The notes beneath the pieces are model-generated. The model did no database searches. It worked only from the letters and a program-made list of their open reading frames with translations, and was not told the DNA's origin. Shown in pieces: positions 30,647 to 38,649 of a stretch of DNA of 64,000 nt. The position numbers were made by a program, and so were the translations under genes. Origin of the DNA: JANXQG01 sp963824275 (GTDB lineage: Bacteria; Planctomycetota; Planctomycetia; Pirellulales; Thermoguttaceae). The stretch lies in contig CAWGOT010000003.1 of NCBI GenBank assembly GCA_963824275.1, forward strand, positions 1,426,001 to 1,490,000, written 5' to 3'. Position 1 is the first letter of the stretch. Every line of letters starts with the position of its first letter.

Positions 30647-30812
30647 TCTTCCTGCCTTTCTTCTCATCGGGCCGAGCAATCGCCGCGAGGCAGACGCGCC
30701 CTCCTGCCCAGTCCGCTTGGTCGCGCCGGTTGCAACACGGCGACGACCGGCCCAAATGTTCATTGCCTACTCGGCGTCTCTTGACCGCAGTGGATTCAGG
30801 GCGTCACCTGCA

Positions 30813-31517
30813 TTATACGATTTGGGACCCCGTCTCATCGAAGACTACGACCGTGAAATCATCCGAGAACTGGCCGCCCCCCCGGAGCCTCGCCGCCTCC
30901 TGAAGGCGTTCGACGATCTGCTGGCCGTGCCCAGCCGCCACCGCTTCCTCGACACGATCCCACCCGGCGTACTTCCAGACCCCATCTGACATCGCGACCA
31001 CTGCCCACGGCACAACAAGTGCCAGGCCGAACGGCCAGAACGGTGCCTCGCCCGAACCAACAGGCGGGTTCTTCGATTGCCCGGCCGTGACCACACGCGG
31101 TCGCTGGCCGCTCGTGGCGGCCAGCACGGCACTGTCGCCGCAAGAAGCACCGGCCAAGTACCCCTTAGTGATGCAAAACCCCACTAACGTCGTGAATCCA
31201 GCCTCCGGGGCGTCGCGAACAGCCTTATCAGCACCGTGGAGCAACTCGGCCCACGCGAGCGGGCTTGCCAGCCTTCCGGGCGATTCGCGGAGCGCGGCGT
31301 CCATCGCGGTACGGCAGGCAACTTGGGAGGCTTGCGAACCACCAGCCCTGCCGCCCTGCCCGTCGCCGAGACAACAAACCCAGCACTCGGGGTCGCCGGG
31401 GTGCCGTTCCACGACGAAGGCATCCTCGTTGACGGCGTGGCCGCCCGCCTCCGAGAAGGTCACGACGTTCACCATGCTGCTATTGATCCGCGGCAAATAG
31501 CCCTCACGCCAGATCAT
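30813..31517 (-). CDS. PP2C-family serine/threonine protein phosphatase
   Basis: The frame starts at 31517, overlapping the response regulator's stop by 14 bp; an internal ATG at 31475 (MVNVVTFSEAGG) is also possible. The 220-234-residue product has the PPM/PP2C metal-binding motifs in order: NEDAF, CLGDGQGG, GASCGDSAVL, VAMSDGVW and SDDFTVVVF. It is a compact single-domain enzyme that removes phosphate from Ser/Thr, in the cytoplasm. The overlap with a NarL-type regulator suggests both are made together and may act in one signalling path. No kinase gene is adjacent. Confidence 0.8.
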   Translation of the reverse strand: MIWREGYLPRINSSMVNVVTFSEAGGHAVNEDAFVVERHPGDPECWVCCLGDGQGGRAGGSQASQVACRTAMDAALRESPGRLASPLAWAELLHGADKAVRDAPEAGFTTLVGFCITKGYLAGASCGDSAVLAATSGQRPRVVTAGQSKNPPVGSGEAPFWPFGLALVVPWAVVAMSDGVWKYAGWDRVEEAVAAGHGQQIVERLQEAARLRGGGQFSDDFTVVVFDETGSQIV

Positions 31518-32145
31518 TCCTGATAGCCCACACCGCCGCCTGCGTGCGGTCCGTCAGGCCGAGCTTCCGGAGTACGTGCTTTACGAGTTGCTTGACCGCG
31601 TCGCAGTCGGTGTTCAACGCCTTGGCAATCTGCTCATTAGTCCGCCCATAGGCAATCTGCCGCAGCACCTTGCCCTGACGCTCGTTCAACGAAGCTTCAA
31701 GCGTGCCGACCCGTGGCGTTCTCATGGCCCGGGTCACGCCACCAAGTTTCCCCCGGCCGCCGACAGTCTTGCCGGCAGCCACCCTCCGAATTGCGTTCAA
31801 CAACTCTTCCCGTGTACAACCCTTCAATAAGAAGCCGTTGGCACCAAGGGTGATCGCTCGTCCAAAGTTGGCAAGATTGTCAAATGCCGAGAACAGCAGC
31901 ACCGGCAGATCCGGCTTATCGAGCTTGATGCGACCGAGAGCCGCCAGCCCATCGCCGTCCGGCATTCGGACATCGAGCAGCACCAGATCGACTTGCTTTG
32001 CCAGGGCGAGCTTGACGGCAGCCTGGCCGGTCGATGCTTCCGCCACGACCTCGATTTCCGTGCCCGCCAGCAGCGACTTCACGCCAAGGCGGACCATTTC
32101 GTGGTCGTCGGCGACGAGGAGGCGGATATGGGGCTTGGAGGGCAT
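31504..32145 (-). CDS. NarL/FixJ-type response regulator
   Basis: The 213-residue product has a receiver domain (RLLVADDHEMVRLGV; phospho-acceptor Asp58 in LVLLDVRMPDGDGL; conserved Lys in FLLKGCTREEL) and a LuxR-type helix-turn-helix (LNERQGKVLRQIAYGRTNEQ, then VKQLVKHVLRKLGLTDRTQA). The standard ending ANRTQAA is close to DRTQAAVWAI. It probably binds DNA as a dimer after phosphorylation. It is an orphan here: no histidine kinase in the window. Its stop overlaps the PP2C start. Confidence 0.88.
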   Translation of the reverse strand: MPSKPHIRLLVADDHEMVRLGVKSLLAGTEIEVVAEASTGQAAVKLALAKQVDLVLLDVRMPDGDGLAALGRIKLDKPDLPVLLFSAFDNLANFGRAITLGANGFLLKGCTREELLNAIRRVAAGKTVGGRGKLGGVTRAMRTPRVGTLEASLNERQGKVLRQIAYGRTNEQIAKALNTDCDAVKQLVKHVLRKLGLTDRTQAAVWAIRNDLA

Positions 32146-32168
32146 AGGGCCTTATGCGTCAGCTTGGC

Positions 32169-32462
32169 CTACTTGGGCTTCTTCCATGCCCTGAACTTGA
32201 CGACCAGCCACCAGATGGCGACGAACAACAGCGAACCGAAGAAGGCCGCAATCAAGTCCTCGATCTTGATTTCGCCGAGCCCGAGGTTGATCTTGAAGAT
32301 TCGCAAGACCAGGCCGCCGATCAAGGCACCGACCATGCCGACGCCGAGGTTGGTCCAACGGCCCAACCCTTTCTTCTTGAACGTCACCAGCATCCCTGCC
32401 AGCGTTCCGGCCACACCGCCGACCACCAACCAGACGATGAATTGCGAGACAGTCAGTTCCAT
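32169..32462 (-). CDS. GlsB/YeaQ/YmgE-like small membrane protein
   Basis: The start at 32462 follows AAGGAG; an upstream in-frame ATG at 32516 would add 18 non-hydrophobic residues and overlap the next gene. The 97-residue product has three predicted membrane helices (FIVWLVVGGVAGTLAGMLV, NLGVGMVGALIGGLVLRIF, LIAAFFGSLLFVAIWWLVV). The glycine-rich pattern GGxAGxxAG...GxxGAxIGG is that of transglycosylase-associated (GlsB/YeaQ) proteins, linked to stress responses, with no known enzymatic role. Confidence 0.7.
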   Translation of the reverse strand: MELTVSQFIVWLVVGGVAGTLAGMLVTFKKKGLGRWTNLGVGMVGALIGGLVLRIFKINLGLGEIKIEDLIAAFFGSLLFVAIWWLVVKFRAWKKPK

Positions 32463-32516
32463 TGGGGCTCCTTGAGATCGCCACCGCGGTTTGAAGTCAG
32501 TCGAAATGCGGGGCAC

Positions 32517-32933
32517 TCAAAACGGAATGTCGTCTGTTCCAGTGACCGACATGGCCTCCGCCAGATCCTTGAACTTCTTCACGCCGCCCAACTCTTTGAT
32601 GACCTCCAGCACTTCGGTCAAACGGTGGAGACCGCCAAGCATCTTGATCGTGTGGGCGACCTTCTTGACCTGCTCCAGCGTGACCCCGCCATTCGTCGGC
32701 TTCTCCACGACTGCCGGTGCGGCTTCCACGGCTACCGCCTTTTTCTTCGTCGCCTTCTTGACGGTGCCGCCCTTGTTGAGCTTGCCCTTGATGTTACTGA
32801 CGTGGGCCGTTGTAATCTTGATACGCTGTTTGGCCAATGCCTCCACAATTTCCTTGGGTCCGGCTCCCGGGTGGGCGTCCAGATATTCACTGACGGCCGC
32901 GGTCTTCTCGCCTCTACGGGTCTTCTTTGCCAT
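32517..32933 (-). CDS. Small planctomycete helix-turn-helix protein
   Basis: The 138-residue product begins MAKKTRRGEKTAAVSEYLDA and HPGAGPKEIVEALAKQ, then ITTAHVSNIKGKLNKGG: a compact winged-helix/HTH with the conserved GPKEIV and VSNIK. A lysine/alanine linker follows, then VKKVAHTIKMLGGLHRLTEV and VIKELGGVKKFKDL, a helical tail with LGG repeats. This architecture is known to me as a common conserved hypothetical in Planctomycetota. It may be a small DNA-binding protein. No operon partner is clear; the next gene starts 55 bp downstream. Confidence 0.6.
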   Translation of the reverse strand: MAKKTRRGEKTAAVSEYLDAHPGAGPKEIVEALAKQRIKITTAHVSNIKGKLNKGGTVKKATKKKAVAVEAAPAVVEKPTNGGVTLEQVKKVAHTIKMLGGLHRLTEVLEVIKELGGVKKFKDLAEAMSVTGTDDIPF

Positions 32934-33085
32934 TTCCTTATCTCCGATTCTGGGTTACGACTGGATGCACAATTATTACACCCGGAATCGACGGAAGAAT
33001 CCACAAGGCAAAGCCATTGTACCCAGGCAACGACGCGGGGTTCTGGATATGCCGACAAAGCGGATGGGGCGGCCTAGATCAGGCG

Positions 33086-33277
33086 TCAACGACCAACCAA
33101 TCTCGCGATCTCGGCGGCCAGGTTTCGCCGGGCAGGCTCTTCCAGTTCGCCTGATAGATAAAAAATACGCGGCTTTGTCAGGAAGCGTTCAAGGACTTGC
33201 CGCCTGCCCATCCGGTACTCCGCCTCTGGCACCCAGGCATACTCACGGCGAATGTTCGCCGCGTATGGCATGGTCAT
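33086..33277 (-). CDS. Small hypothetical protein, coupled to the SLOG protein
   Basis: Its ATG overlaps the stop of the preceding gene (ATGA at 33274-33277). The 63-residue product, MTMPYAANIRREYAWVPEAE then FLTKPRIFYLSGELEEPARR, is charged and soluble, with no known domain. The overlap is the main reason to accept it. Confidence 0.45.
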   Translation of the reverse strand: MTMPYAANIRREYAWVPEAEYRMGRRQVLERFLTKPRIFYLSGELEEPARRNLAAEIARLVGR

Positions 33278-34011
33278 GCTCCTATTGTGGTTCGCCTTGA
33301 ACGTGGCCTGTCAGCAAATGCAGCGATGAGGACGCACTTGGCCTTGGAATAGATCTCTGGATCATCGCTCGCCCGAGGCCCCACAACATTCAGCACCCGC
33401 GGCTGCGTGTCTGATAACCATTCCCTGACGAGCAGCACGGCCCGATCCGAATCTTGTCGGTCGAGGTCAACATGCAGCCAAGGCTTCCCGTGTTTTTGAG
33501 CCATGCGTTCTGTGTATTCAGGGCCGCCGAAGAGTGCCCCGTGGCTGAAGATGAGCGTGGCATCCGAGTTCTGCACGTTCAGTTCCGTCCGCACGTTCAC
33601 GTCGTCGGTGTCCGTCTCCTGCATGTTGGCGTATTGATCGGGTAGAGCATCGCCGTTTTCGTCCTTCCGTCCTCTTGGCAAATGACCGCCGATGGCAATG
33701 CCGAGTTCAAGGGCGACATCCAGTCCCGCCCGGTCAACACCCGTCTGGCCGCCCGAGATGATCTTCTGCGGGAACATTGGGTCGTTTTCGTCCGGGCATG
33801 GTCGCGGATTGTCAAGTGGCGTCGTCAGTACGTCTCGGAAAAAGTTCTCAAGCTCTTGCAGGTGTTCGCCCGTCGCGGTGTGGATGATAACCGCCCGGTT
33901 CTTGCCGTCGCTATAGACTTTCCGCACGCCGAACCCATATCCTTTGAGCCGTCGCCGGACCTGGGAAGCCCCGAGAGCAACGTACAATTTCTCGCCTTTG
34001 AGTTCATTCAT
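33274..34011 (-). CDS. YpsA/molybdenum-carrier-like SLOG protein with an N-terminal extra domain
   Basis: The start at 34011 (MNELKGEKLYVALGASQVRR) is chosen because everything upstream in this frame is the shadow of the GNAT gene. The first 78 residues form a small unrecognised domain. The rest begins FPQKIISGGQTGVDRAGLDV, the nucleotide-binding start of the SLOG/YpsA-like group (putative molybdenum carrier family PF12694). GGHLPRGRKDENGD, TDDVNVRTELNVQNSDATL and GPRASDDPEIY follow as expected for that family. Predicted to bind a nucleotide or related ligand; no biochemical role is certain. It ends four bases into the next small gene and starts just after the GNAT stop, so four genes look like one transcript. 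Confidence 0.65.
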   Translation of the reverse strand: MNELKGEKLYVALGASQVRRRLKGYGFGVRKVYSDGKNRAVIIHTATGEHLQELENFFRDVLTTPLDNPRPCPDENDPMFPQKIISGGQTGVDRAGLDVALELGIAIGGHLPRGRKDENGDALPDQYANMQETDTDDVNVRTELNVQNSDATLIFSHGALFGGPEYTERMAQKHGKPWLHVDLDRQDSDRAVLLVREWLSDTQPRVLNVVGPRASDDPEIYSKAKCVLIAAFADRPRSRRTTIGA

Positions 34012-34015
34012 GGGC

Positions 34016-34585
34016 CTAGTCGCAGCACGTCTCGATGATGCTGTGGCATTGAACGCAGCAGAGCTTTCGGCGGATGTCGAGCAGTTGTCCTCCGCATACC
34101 GGACACGCTGGACGATCTGTTTTCTCGGGGTCGGCAACCGCCTTTTCCATGAAGACGAGACTGACCTTCTCGTTGGCCCGTTCCTGGCGAAAGGCCCGAT
34201 AGCCTGTCCGCTCGTATAGCCGGATGTTGCTTTCGCTCTTATGCCCGGTGAATAATTCAAAGCGGCGTGCGGCAGGAAAGCACGTTTCGATCATATTCAG
34301 CAAGGCCGTGCCGATGCCACGCCGTCGATAATCGGAATGGACGATCAACCGCTCGACATGGCAGCCCATACCATCCTGAAAAGCCCTCACGGAGCCGACA
34401 ATCCGCTCGTCCTCAATCGCTTTCAGCAGCCGCCTGTCCTGGAATCGAGCTTTGAGGTCTTCCAAGGTCTCGGTCAATGGGGGAATCGTGAAGTCGTCGT
34501 AGATCGCTGCCTCGCTCTGGTAGGCGAGCCGTTGCAAGGCGAGGATGGCTTCCGCGTCCTCGATTATTGCGGTCTTGATTTCCAT
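34016..34585 (-). CDS. GNAT acetyltransferase with C-terminal zinc ribbon
   Basis: The start at 34585 gives MEIKTAIIEDAEAILALQ, a normal GNAT beginning; longer in-frame starts overlap the cupin gene. The acetyl-CoA loop is YRRRGIGTALL, preceded by VERLIVHSDYR. Motif B is NIRLYERTGYRAF. The last 35 residues add a CxxC/CxxC ribbon (CPVCGGQLLD and CCVQCHSI). GNAT enzymes transfer acetyl from acetyl-CoA to an amine; the ribbon could bind the substrate protein or nucleic acid. Length about 189 residues. Confidence 0.75.
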   Translation of the reverse strand: MEIKTAIIEDAEAILALQRLAYQSEAAIYDDFTIPPLTETLEDLKARFQDRRLLKAIEDERIVGSVRAFQDGMGCHVERLIVHSDYRRRGIGTALLNMIETCFPAARRFELFTGHKSESNIRLYERTGYRAFRQERANEKVSLVFMEKAVADPEKTDRPACPVCGGQLLDIRRKLCCVQCHSIIETCCD

Positions 34586-34592
34586 GTCTGGC

Positions 34593-34955
34593 TTACGATT
34601 CCCGATGGACCGTATCCGGCGAAAATGCCGGGATGCAAACGGCGATGTACTCGGCTCCCTGCGGCGACGGACTGCTGTACCGCACCCATTCCCCGGCCTG
34701 AACGATGATCGCTTGCCCGGCACCGACATCAATCTCGGTATCCTCCAGTTCGACGTGCAGGCTTCCCCGGAGGACGACCGTGTATTCATCGAATTCCGGC
34801 GTCTGCCCCGGCTCGGCCCAACCCGATGGGCTTTTCATGCGGGCAATGCTCACCGTCGTTGTGTTCGAGTTCACTCGCCCGATGAACTCTTCGATCCGTT
34901 TGGGCGGCTGGCCTGCGGCCTGAATGGTCGTCGGTTTCTGAATCAAGGTTGCCAT
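34593..34955 (-). CDS. Single-domain cupin protein
   Basis: GGAGGAGAA precedes the ATG. The 120-residue product has a cupin barrel: EPGQTPEFDEYTVVLRG matches the first conserved motif (with E/D in place of some histidines), and VDVGAGQAIIVQAGE-like text (IDVGAGQAIIVQAGEW) the second. The usual metal histidines are mostly absent, so it may bind ligand without metal. It sits directly upstream of the GNAT gene in the same unit. Confidence 0.7.
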   Translation of the reverse strand: MATLIQKPTTIQAAGQPPKRIEEFIGRVNSNTTTVSIARMKSPSGWAEPGQTPEFDEYTVVLRGSLHVELEDTEIDVGAGQAIIVQAGEWVRYSSPSPQGAEYIAVCIPAFSPDTVHRES

Positions 34956-34970
34956 CGGGTTCTCCTCCGA

Positions 34971-35447
34971 TCACTTTCGCCTTGGCAATGGGACCAATTC
35001 GTTCACCTGGGCCTTGTACTGTCGATACGCCTGGCCGAACCGCTTCTTCAGGTAGTCGTTTTCGCGTCGGATCGTGACCTTGAAGACGATATACGCCGTC
35101 AACGGCGTCAGGAACAGCGGCCATGATCGGGATAGCAGGACGAGACCGGGGATGATGAACACGATCCAGGCCGAATAGATCGGATTCCTGGTCAGGCCGA
35201 AAATGCCGTTGGTGGCGAGCTTGTCCGAGTTGTAAGCGATGGTTGCGGCCCTGGCGGCGACGACTAGCATCGGGACGCCGATCACCAGCAGGACGATCCC
35301 AGCCACAGGGAAGACCATGTGAGGGACTGCCGGGACCACGCAGACTCCGGGCCACAGCCAGGTCGCCAGCCCGGCGACGCCGGCATAAGCCCCCGCCGAC
35401 AGCATGATGCTCGGGCCAACTCCCCAACGGCTGATGTCGCGGGCCAT
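34971..35447 (-). CDS. ICMT/PEMT-like membrane methyltransferase
   Basis: TTTGGAG stands before the ATG. The 158-residue product has about four hydrophobic helices. The signature TNGIFGLTRNPIYSAWI and the C-terminal RRENDYLKKRFGQAYRQY followed by LVPLPRR are those of isoprenylcysteine O-methyltransferase/phospholipid methyltransferase family proteins, which use S-adenosylmethionine at the membrane. Substrate unknown in bacteria. Likely part of the same minus-strand group as the cupin, 15 bp upstream of it. Confidence 0.75.
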   Translation of the reverse strand: MARDISRWGVGPSIMLSAGAYAGVAGLATWLWPGVCVVPAVPHMVFPVAGIVLLVIGVPMLVVAARAATIAYNSDKLATNGIFGLTRNPIYSAWIVFIIPGLVLLSRSWPLFLTPLTAYIVFKVTIRRENDYLKKRFGQAYRQYKAQVNELVPLPRRK

Positions 35448-35487
35448 GCGTCAAACTCCAAATGGAATCCGTGCAGGGAAACTCGCT

Positions 35488-36064
35488 TCACTTGGTTCTG
35501 TCGATAATCCTCTTGGCGAACGCGACCGCGAGGGCTTTCACATCCTTGCCCATCGCCTCGGGCTTCGTGCAGCCGCCGAGAAACCAGTGGCCCGCCATCC
35601 GGCCGTTGAGCCATTTCACCAGGTTCTCGAAACCGGGAATGACCAGGCTTGCGTTATTCGCCTCCTCGCCACCGCCGGTAAGCAAGAGGGCCATCGACTT
35701 GCCGTGTAGCCGCGGGGCACCAGGACGCTCACCGTCGAAATCCATCATGCAGTACATGCGGTCGATCAGCCCCTTGATCTGGGCCGGGAAGCCCCAGCAG
35801 AACACCGGGGCCGCGATGAGCATCAGGTCCGCGGCCACCATCCGCCGATACAGGGCGTTGGCGTCGTCGCCGATGCTGCACAGTTCGACCGTGCCTTTCT
35901 TGCAGGCCATGCACTCGCCGCAGCCCTGCACGTGGTAATCCAGGATATTGGCCGAGTCCACCTCGTGGCCGCCGGAGCGGAACCCCATCCGGCTTCTCGT
36001 CGGACCAGATGAGTGCCACGGGCTCCAGGTCCAAGTGAATCGCGGATGCGATTTTGCTTTTCAT
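35488..36064 (-). pseudogene. Chimeric remnant: DUF169 N-terminus joined to an NADPH-dependent FMN reductase lacking its N-terminus
   Basis: From the ATG at 36064 (GGAGAATCG upstream) the first 27 residues read MKSKIASAIHLDLEPVALIW then SDEKPDG, the start of DUF169 proteins. Near 35985 the text turns, in another frame, into FRSGGHEVDSANILDYHVQG, the second part of a flavodoxin-like reductase, continuing CGECMACKKG, LIAAPVFCWGFPAQIKGLID and ending at 35488. The reductase lacks its FMN phosphate loop (usual GSPRxxGNT). So a deletion seems to have joined two genes. Neither half should be functional as written. Misassembly is the alternative. Confidence 0.65.
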
Positions 36065-36091
36065 GATCGATTCTCCATTTCTAAGCAGGCA

Positions 36092-36612
36092 TCATGGCCG
36101 CGTGAGCACTTCCACGAGCCTGTCGCGGAAGCCGTCGAGGTCCTTCCAGGCCGTGGCAACCGCCATCTTCCGGCCCTTCGGATCGACCTTCGTGAATCCC
36201 TCGTCGGTCACCAGAATTGGCAACGTCTCCTGCTTCAACAACGTCGTATCCGCATACGCCAGATAGACGGCTACGGTGTCGAACAGCACGCTGCTGGAGT
36301 TCAACTTGCCGAGGTGGTCCTTCTTGGCCCAGATGCGGTAATTCTCCATAAGAGCCTTGACCAGAGGATCTTCGCTCCGCACCAGCCTTTGAAAACGCTC
36401 ACCGGAGAGATTGACCTGGCCACAGGTGTCAAGCGGCGTAATCGCGATCCGCTTCCACGGTGCGGACAGCACCGTCCGGGCCGCCGGCACATTGGCCTTT
36501 ACATTGTACTCGGCACAGACGGGGTCGCCGCCATAGCCCTTGTAAACGCTCCCCTGCATGCCGACGAAGAACGACTTGGCCGCAATCCCCGGCTTGGCCC
36601 CCTGTCGCTTGG
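36092..36612 (-). pseudogene. Nucleoside hydrolase-like protein, C-terminal part only
   Basis: The segment reads GAKPGIAAKSFFVGMQGSVY, EYNVKANVPAARTVLSAPWK, ITPLDTCGQVNLSGERF and SSVLFDTVAVYLAY, which fits the C-terminal half of inosine-uridine nucleoside hydrolase family proteins. The N-terminal DTDxGxDD calcium-binding motif is absent; upstream the sequence switches to a leucine-rich-repeat-like fragment. No start codon with a ribosome site is evident. Probably a relic. Confidence 0.55.
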
Positions 36613-37082
36613 GTCACATGGCTGTATGTCCAGACGCTCTAGGGCAGGGCAGTCGTGTATTCGCACGTACGGCACCGCACCATCCGCTGCAGCACGATCC
36701 AATCGCATCTCCGCAATAATCTCCTTCAAATTCGCAGACCCCGAAAAACCGGAAATCGCGGCGGGCGACACGCTCGTGTGGCCAGTAAGCCAAAACCATT
36801 CCAAGTTGGACAATTCGCGGATTGCCGCCAATCCGTCGTCCGATAGCTGCGGGGAATCATGCACGTCCATGTGAAGCTCGGTAAGCCCAGGGAATTTCTG
36901 CGCAATAGCGCCCATGCCGAATCGGTCGGGCGCACGTCCGACAGCAGCCGTAGCTTGGTCACACTGGGCATTGGCGGAATCTGGGCGAGGTCGTGAAAGT
37001 CGACCGGTCCCCAAAGCTCGATGCTCTTAAGGCGCGACAGCGTAACCGATCCCATCGCTTCATGTGACTCAATTCCCTTCAC
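36613..37082 (-). pseudogene. Leucine-rich-repeat-like fragment (frameshifted, truncated at its 3' end)
   Basis: From 37082 the frame reads LSRLKSIELWGPVDFHDLAQ and PSVTKLRLLSD, then after a shift near 36915 FPGLTELHMDVHDSPQLSDD, LSNLEWFWLTGH and LERLDIQPCDPSD. The L-x-x-L-x-L spacing is that of LRR units. It runs into the nucleoside hydrolase relic near 36612 without a stop of its own. Likely a broken gene. Confidence 0.45.
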
Positions 37083-37999
37083 TTCTCAAAATTCTCTTGC
37101 TTACCTATCTTGTCAGGCGATGCACTGCGCTTCGCTGACAGACCGACTTGCAGAGACGAACTCCCTCCAATCCCGTCAAGGGTAGAGAATCACACAATAT
37201 GACGCCCGATATGACACCTTCCAGGGGCCAGAAATGGCCGGAATTGAACTAAACCGAGCGAAATTGCGGTCGGCGCGGAGCGAGACAGTTTGTGAAGGAA
37301 ATTCCGCCGAGCGGGGGATAGGCCGATTCGCCAAAAAACTAGCGGCCACCACTCAGCGAGTGAAGAAGGAACACGCGGCCTACATATAGAAATTGCAATC
37401 GGCGCGAAAAAGTGGCGCGAATTCCGGACTATTTTCGCGATTTTGTCGATTTTCCTTGTTTTTGGTGGCCCAAAGGAAGTAAATTTCGTTCTATTGAAGT
37501 TAGCGGCAAACCCATAGATAGTATGACTCTAATGCGACAAAAACTTTTTTGGCGACTCGGACCCCAAAACATCGCCCCGAAAATCGCGCCGAGAGTATCG
37601 CACCAACAAATGTAACACCTAAAGTATTATTACAATAGTCCGTAGGGTGGTCAACCGGCCACAGATATGCCACCGATAGAAGTTCTGGCACCAGCCGAAA
37701 TGGTCCCTAAAATCCCGCCCGGCGCACACCAATTTGTCGTAGGGCAGAAGTTTCCTAAATGGTTACTAGCAAAGGCATTAGGACGTGATTCCAGCCCAGA
37801 CCAGAAAATAATTTTCCCATTTCAAGGCCCTCATCCGTATATATGTGTGGAAACGCGTTGTTCTTTGACAATTCGGTGAAAAGAAACCCGCCCTCGGTGT
37901 AGCCAACCTGGGGCGAGATGAAAGGCGACCCCGCGTCTGTTTCGCGCCGGGTGTCGGTCGCGGCTTGAAATCACCCGGTTTCGCCGCGACCGACCGAAA

Positions 38000-38078
38000 G
38001 ATGAAGGATGAAAGAACAGGGATGAGCGATCGAGTTTGAAGGACGAGGGATGAGCGATGAAGGATGAGGGATGAGCGC
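38000..38078. repeat. GGATGA-rich simple repeat
   Basis: Variants of GATGAAGGATGA and GGGATGAGCGAT recur, for example GGGATGAGCGATCGAG and GAGGGATGAGCGATGAAG. Intergenic runs of this kind are familiar in planctomycete genomes. No coding sense. Confidence 0.65.
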
Positions 38079-38176
38079 AGAACGCCGACTACTCCCATAA
38101 AAGAGGGAATTTTATGACCCATCGAATGGATAACTCGTTATTGCTGGGGGTGCAATATGGGATTCGTGGCCAAACC

Positions 38177-38222
38177 TGGCCGGATCTGGCCGGATCTGGC
38201 CGGATTTGGCCGGATTTGGCCA
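38177..38222. repeat. 10-bp tandem repeat TGGCCGGATC/T
   Basis: TGGC starts at 38177, 38187, 38197, 38207 and 38217, exactly every 10 bp, with unit TGGCCGGATC then TGGCCGGATT. Further TGGCC words continue irregularly to about 38255. The spacing places the TGGCCA/TGGCCG cores on one face of the helix. Confidence 0.75.
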
Positions 38223-38499
38223 AAACGTGGCCGAATGTGGCCACTTTACTGGCCACTTTACCGCCACGAGAGGCATGAAAGTAGATGCCTCTCCGAAGTG
38301 TAAAGACGTAGAATTCCACGCGTGTTTGACTTGCATACACCCCGTATGATTGATATTGTAAGCAACGTCCGATCGGTGAATTTGTGGAAAAAACAAGCGA
38401 AATGGGCCATTTTGGCCAAACACCGTCCAGAATCCGACAGAGATGAAAGGAAAATTCCCGAAAAGAAGATCGAGCGAGGAGAAAATTCGAGCAAGTTCG

Positions 38500-38607
38500 G
38501 GCAAAAACCACCCATCGGGCGTAGTAAACAAATCCCTCGCCAAGCGATGACAGCGAAAGCGAAGCTGACTGATCTTCCGGCAAGTACCGGCAAAAACCAC
38601 CCATCGG
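38500..38607. repeat. 19-bp direct repeat, two copies
   Basis: GGCAAAAACCACCCATCGG occurs at 38500-38518 and 38589-38607, 89 bp apart, just beyond the 3' end of the giant gene. Confidence 0.75.
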
Positions 38608-38649
38608 TAGCGTATTTATGGCTCGGGCCCCAAACCGACTCGCCTGAAG

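Larger units (their letters stand above)
37083..38649. other. 1.57-kb gene-free, AT-richer region
   Basis: No frame on either strand shows recognisable homology; the few open frames near 38.1-38.66 kb read on three overlapping minus frames and look like chance. The base composition is visibly richer in A and T than the neighbouring genes. It holds several short repeats listed separately. It separates the remnant-bearing minus-strand region from the end of the giant gene. Confidence 0.5.

Noticed and set aside
38177..38222. Possible CRISPR array
   Set aside because: The units are 10 bp with no spacers; no cas gene and no longer repeat-spacer pattern anywhere in the window.
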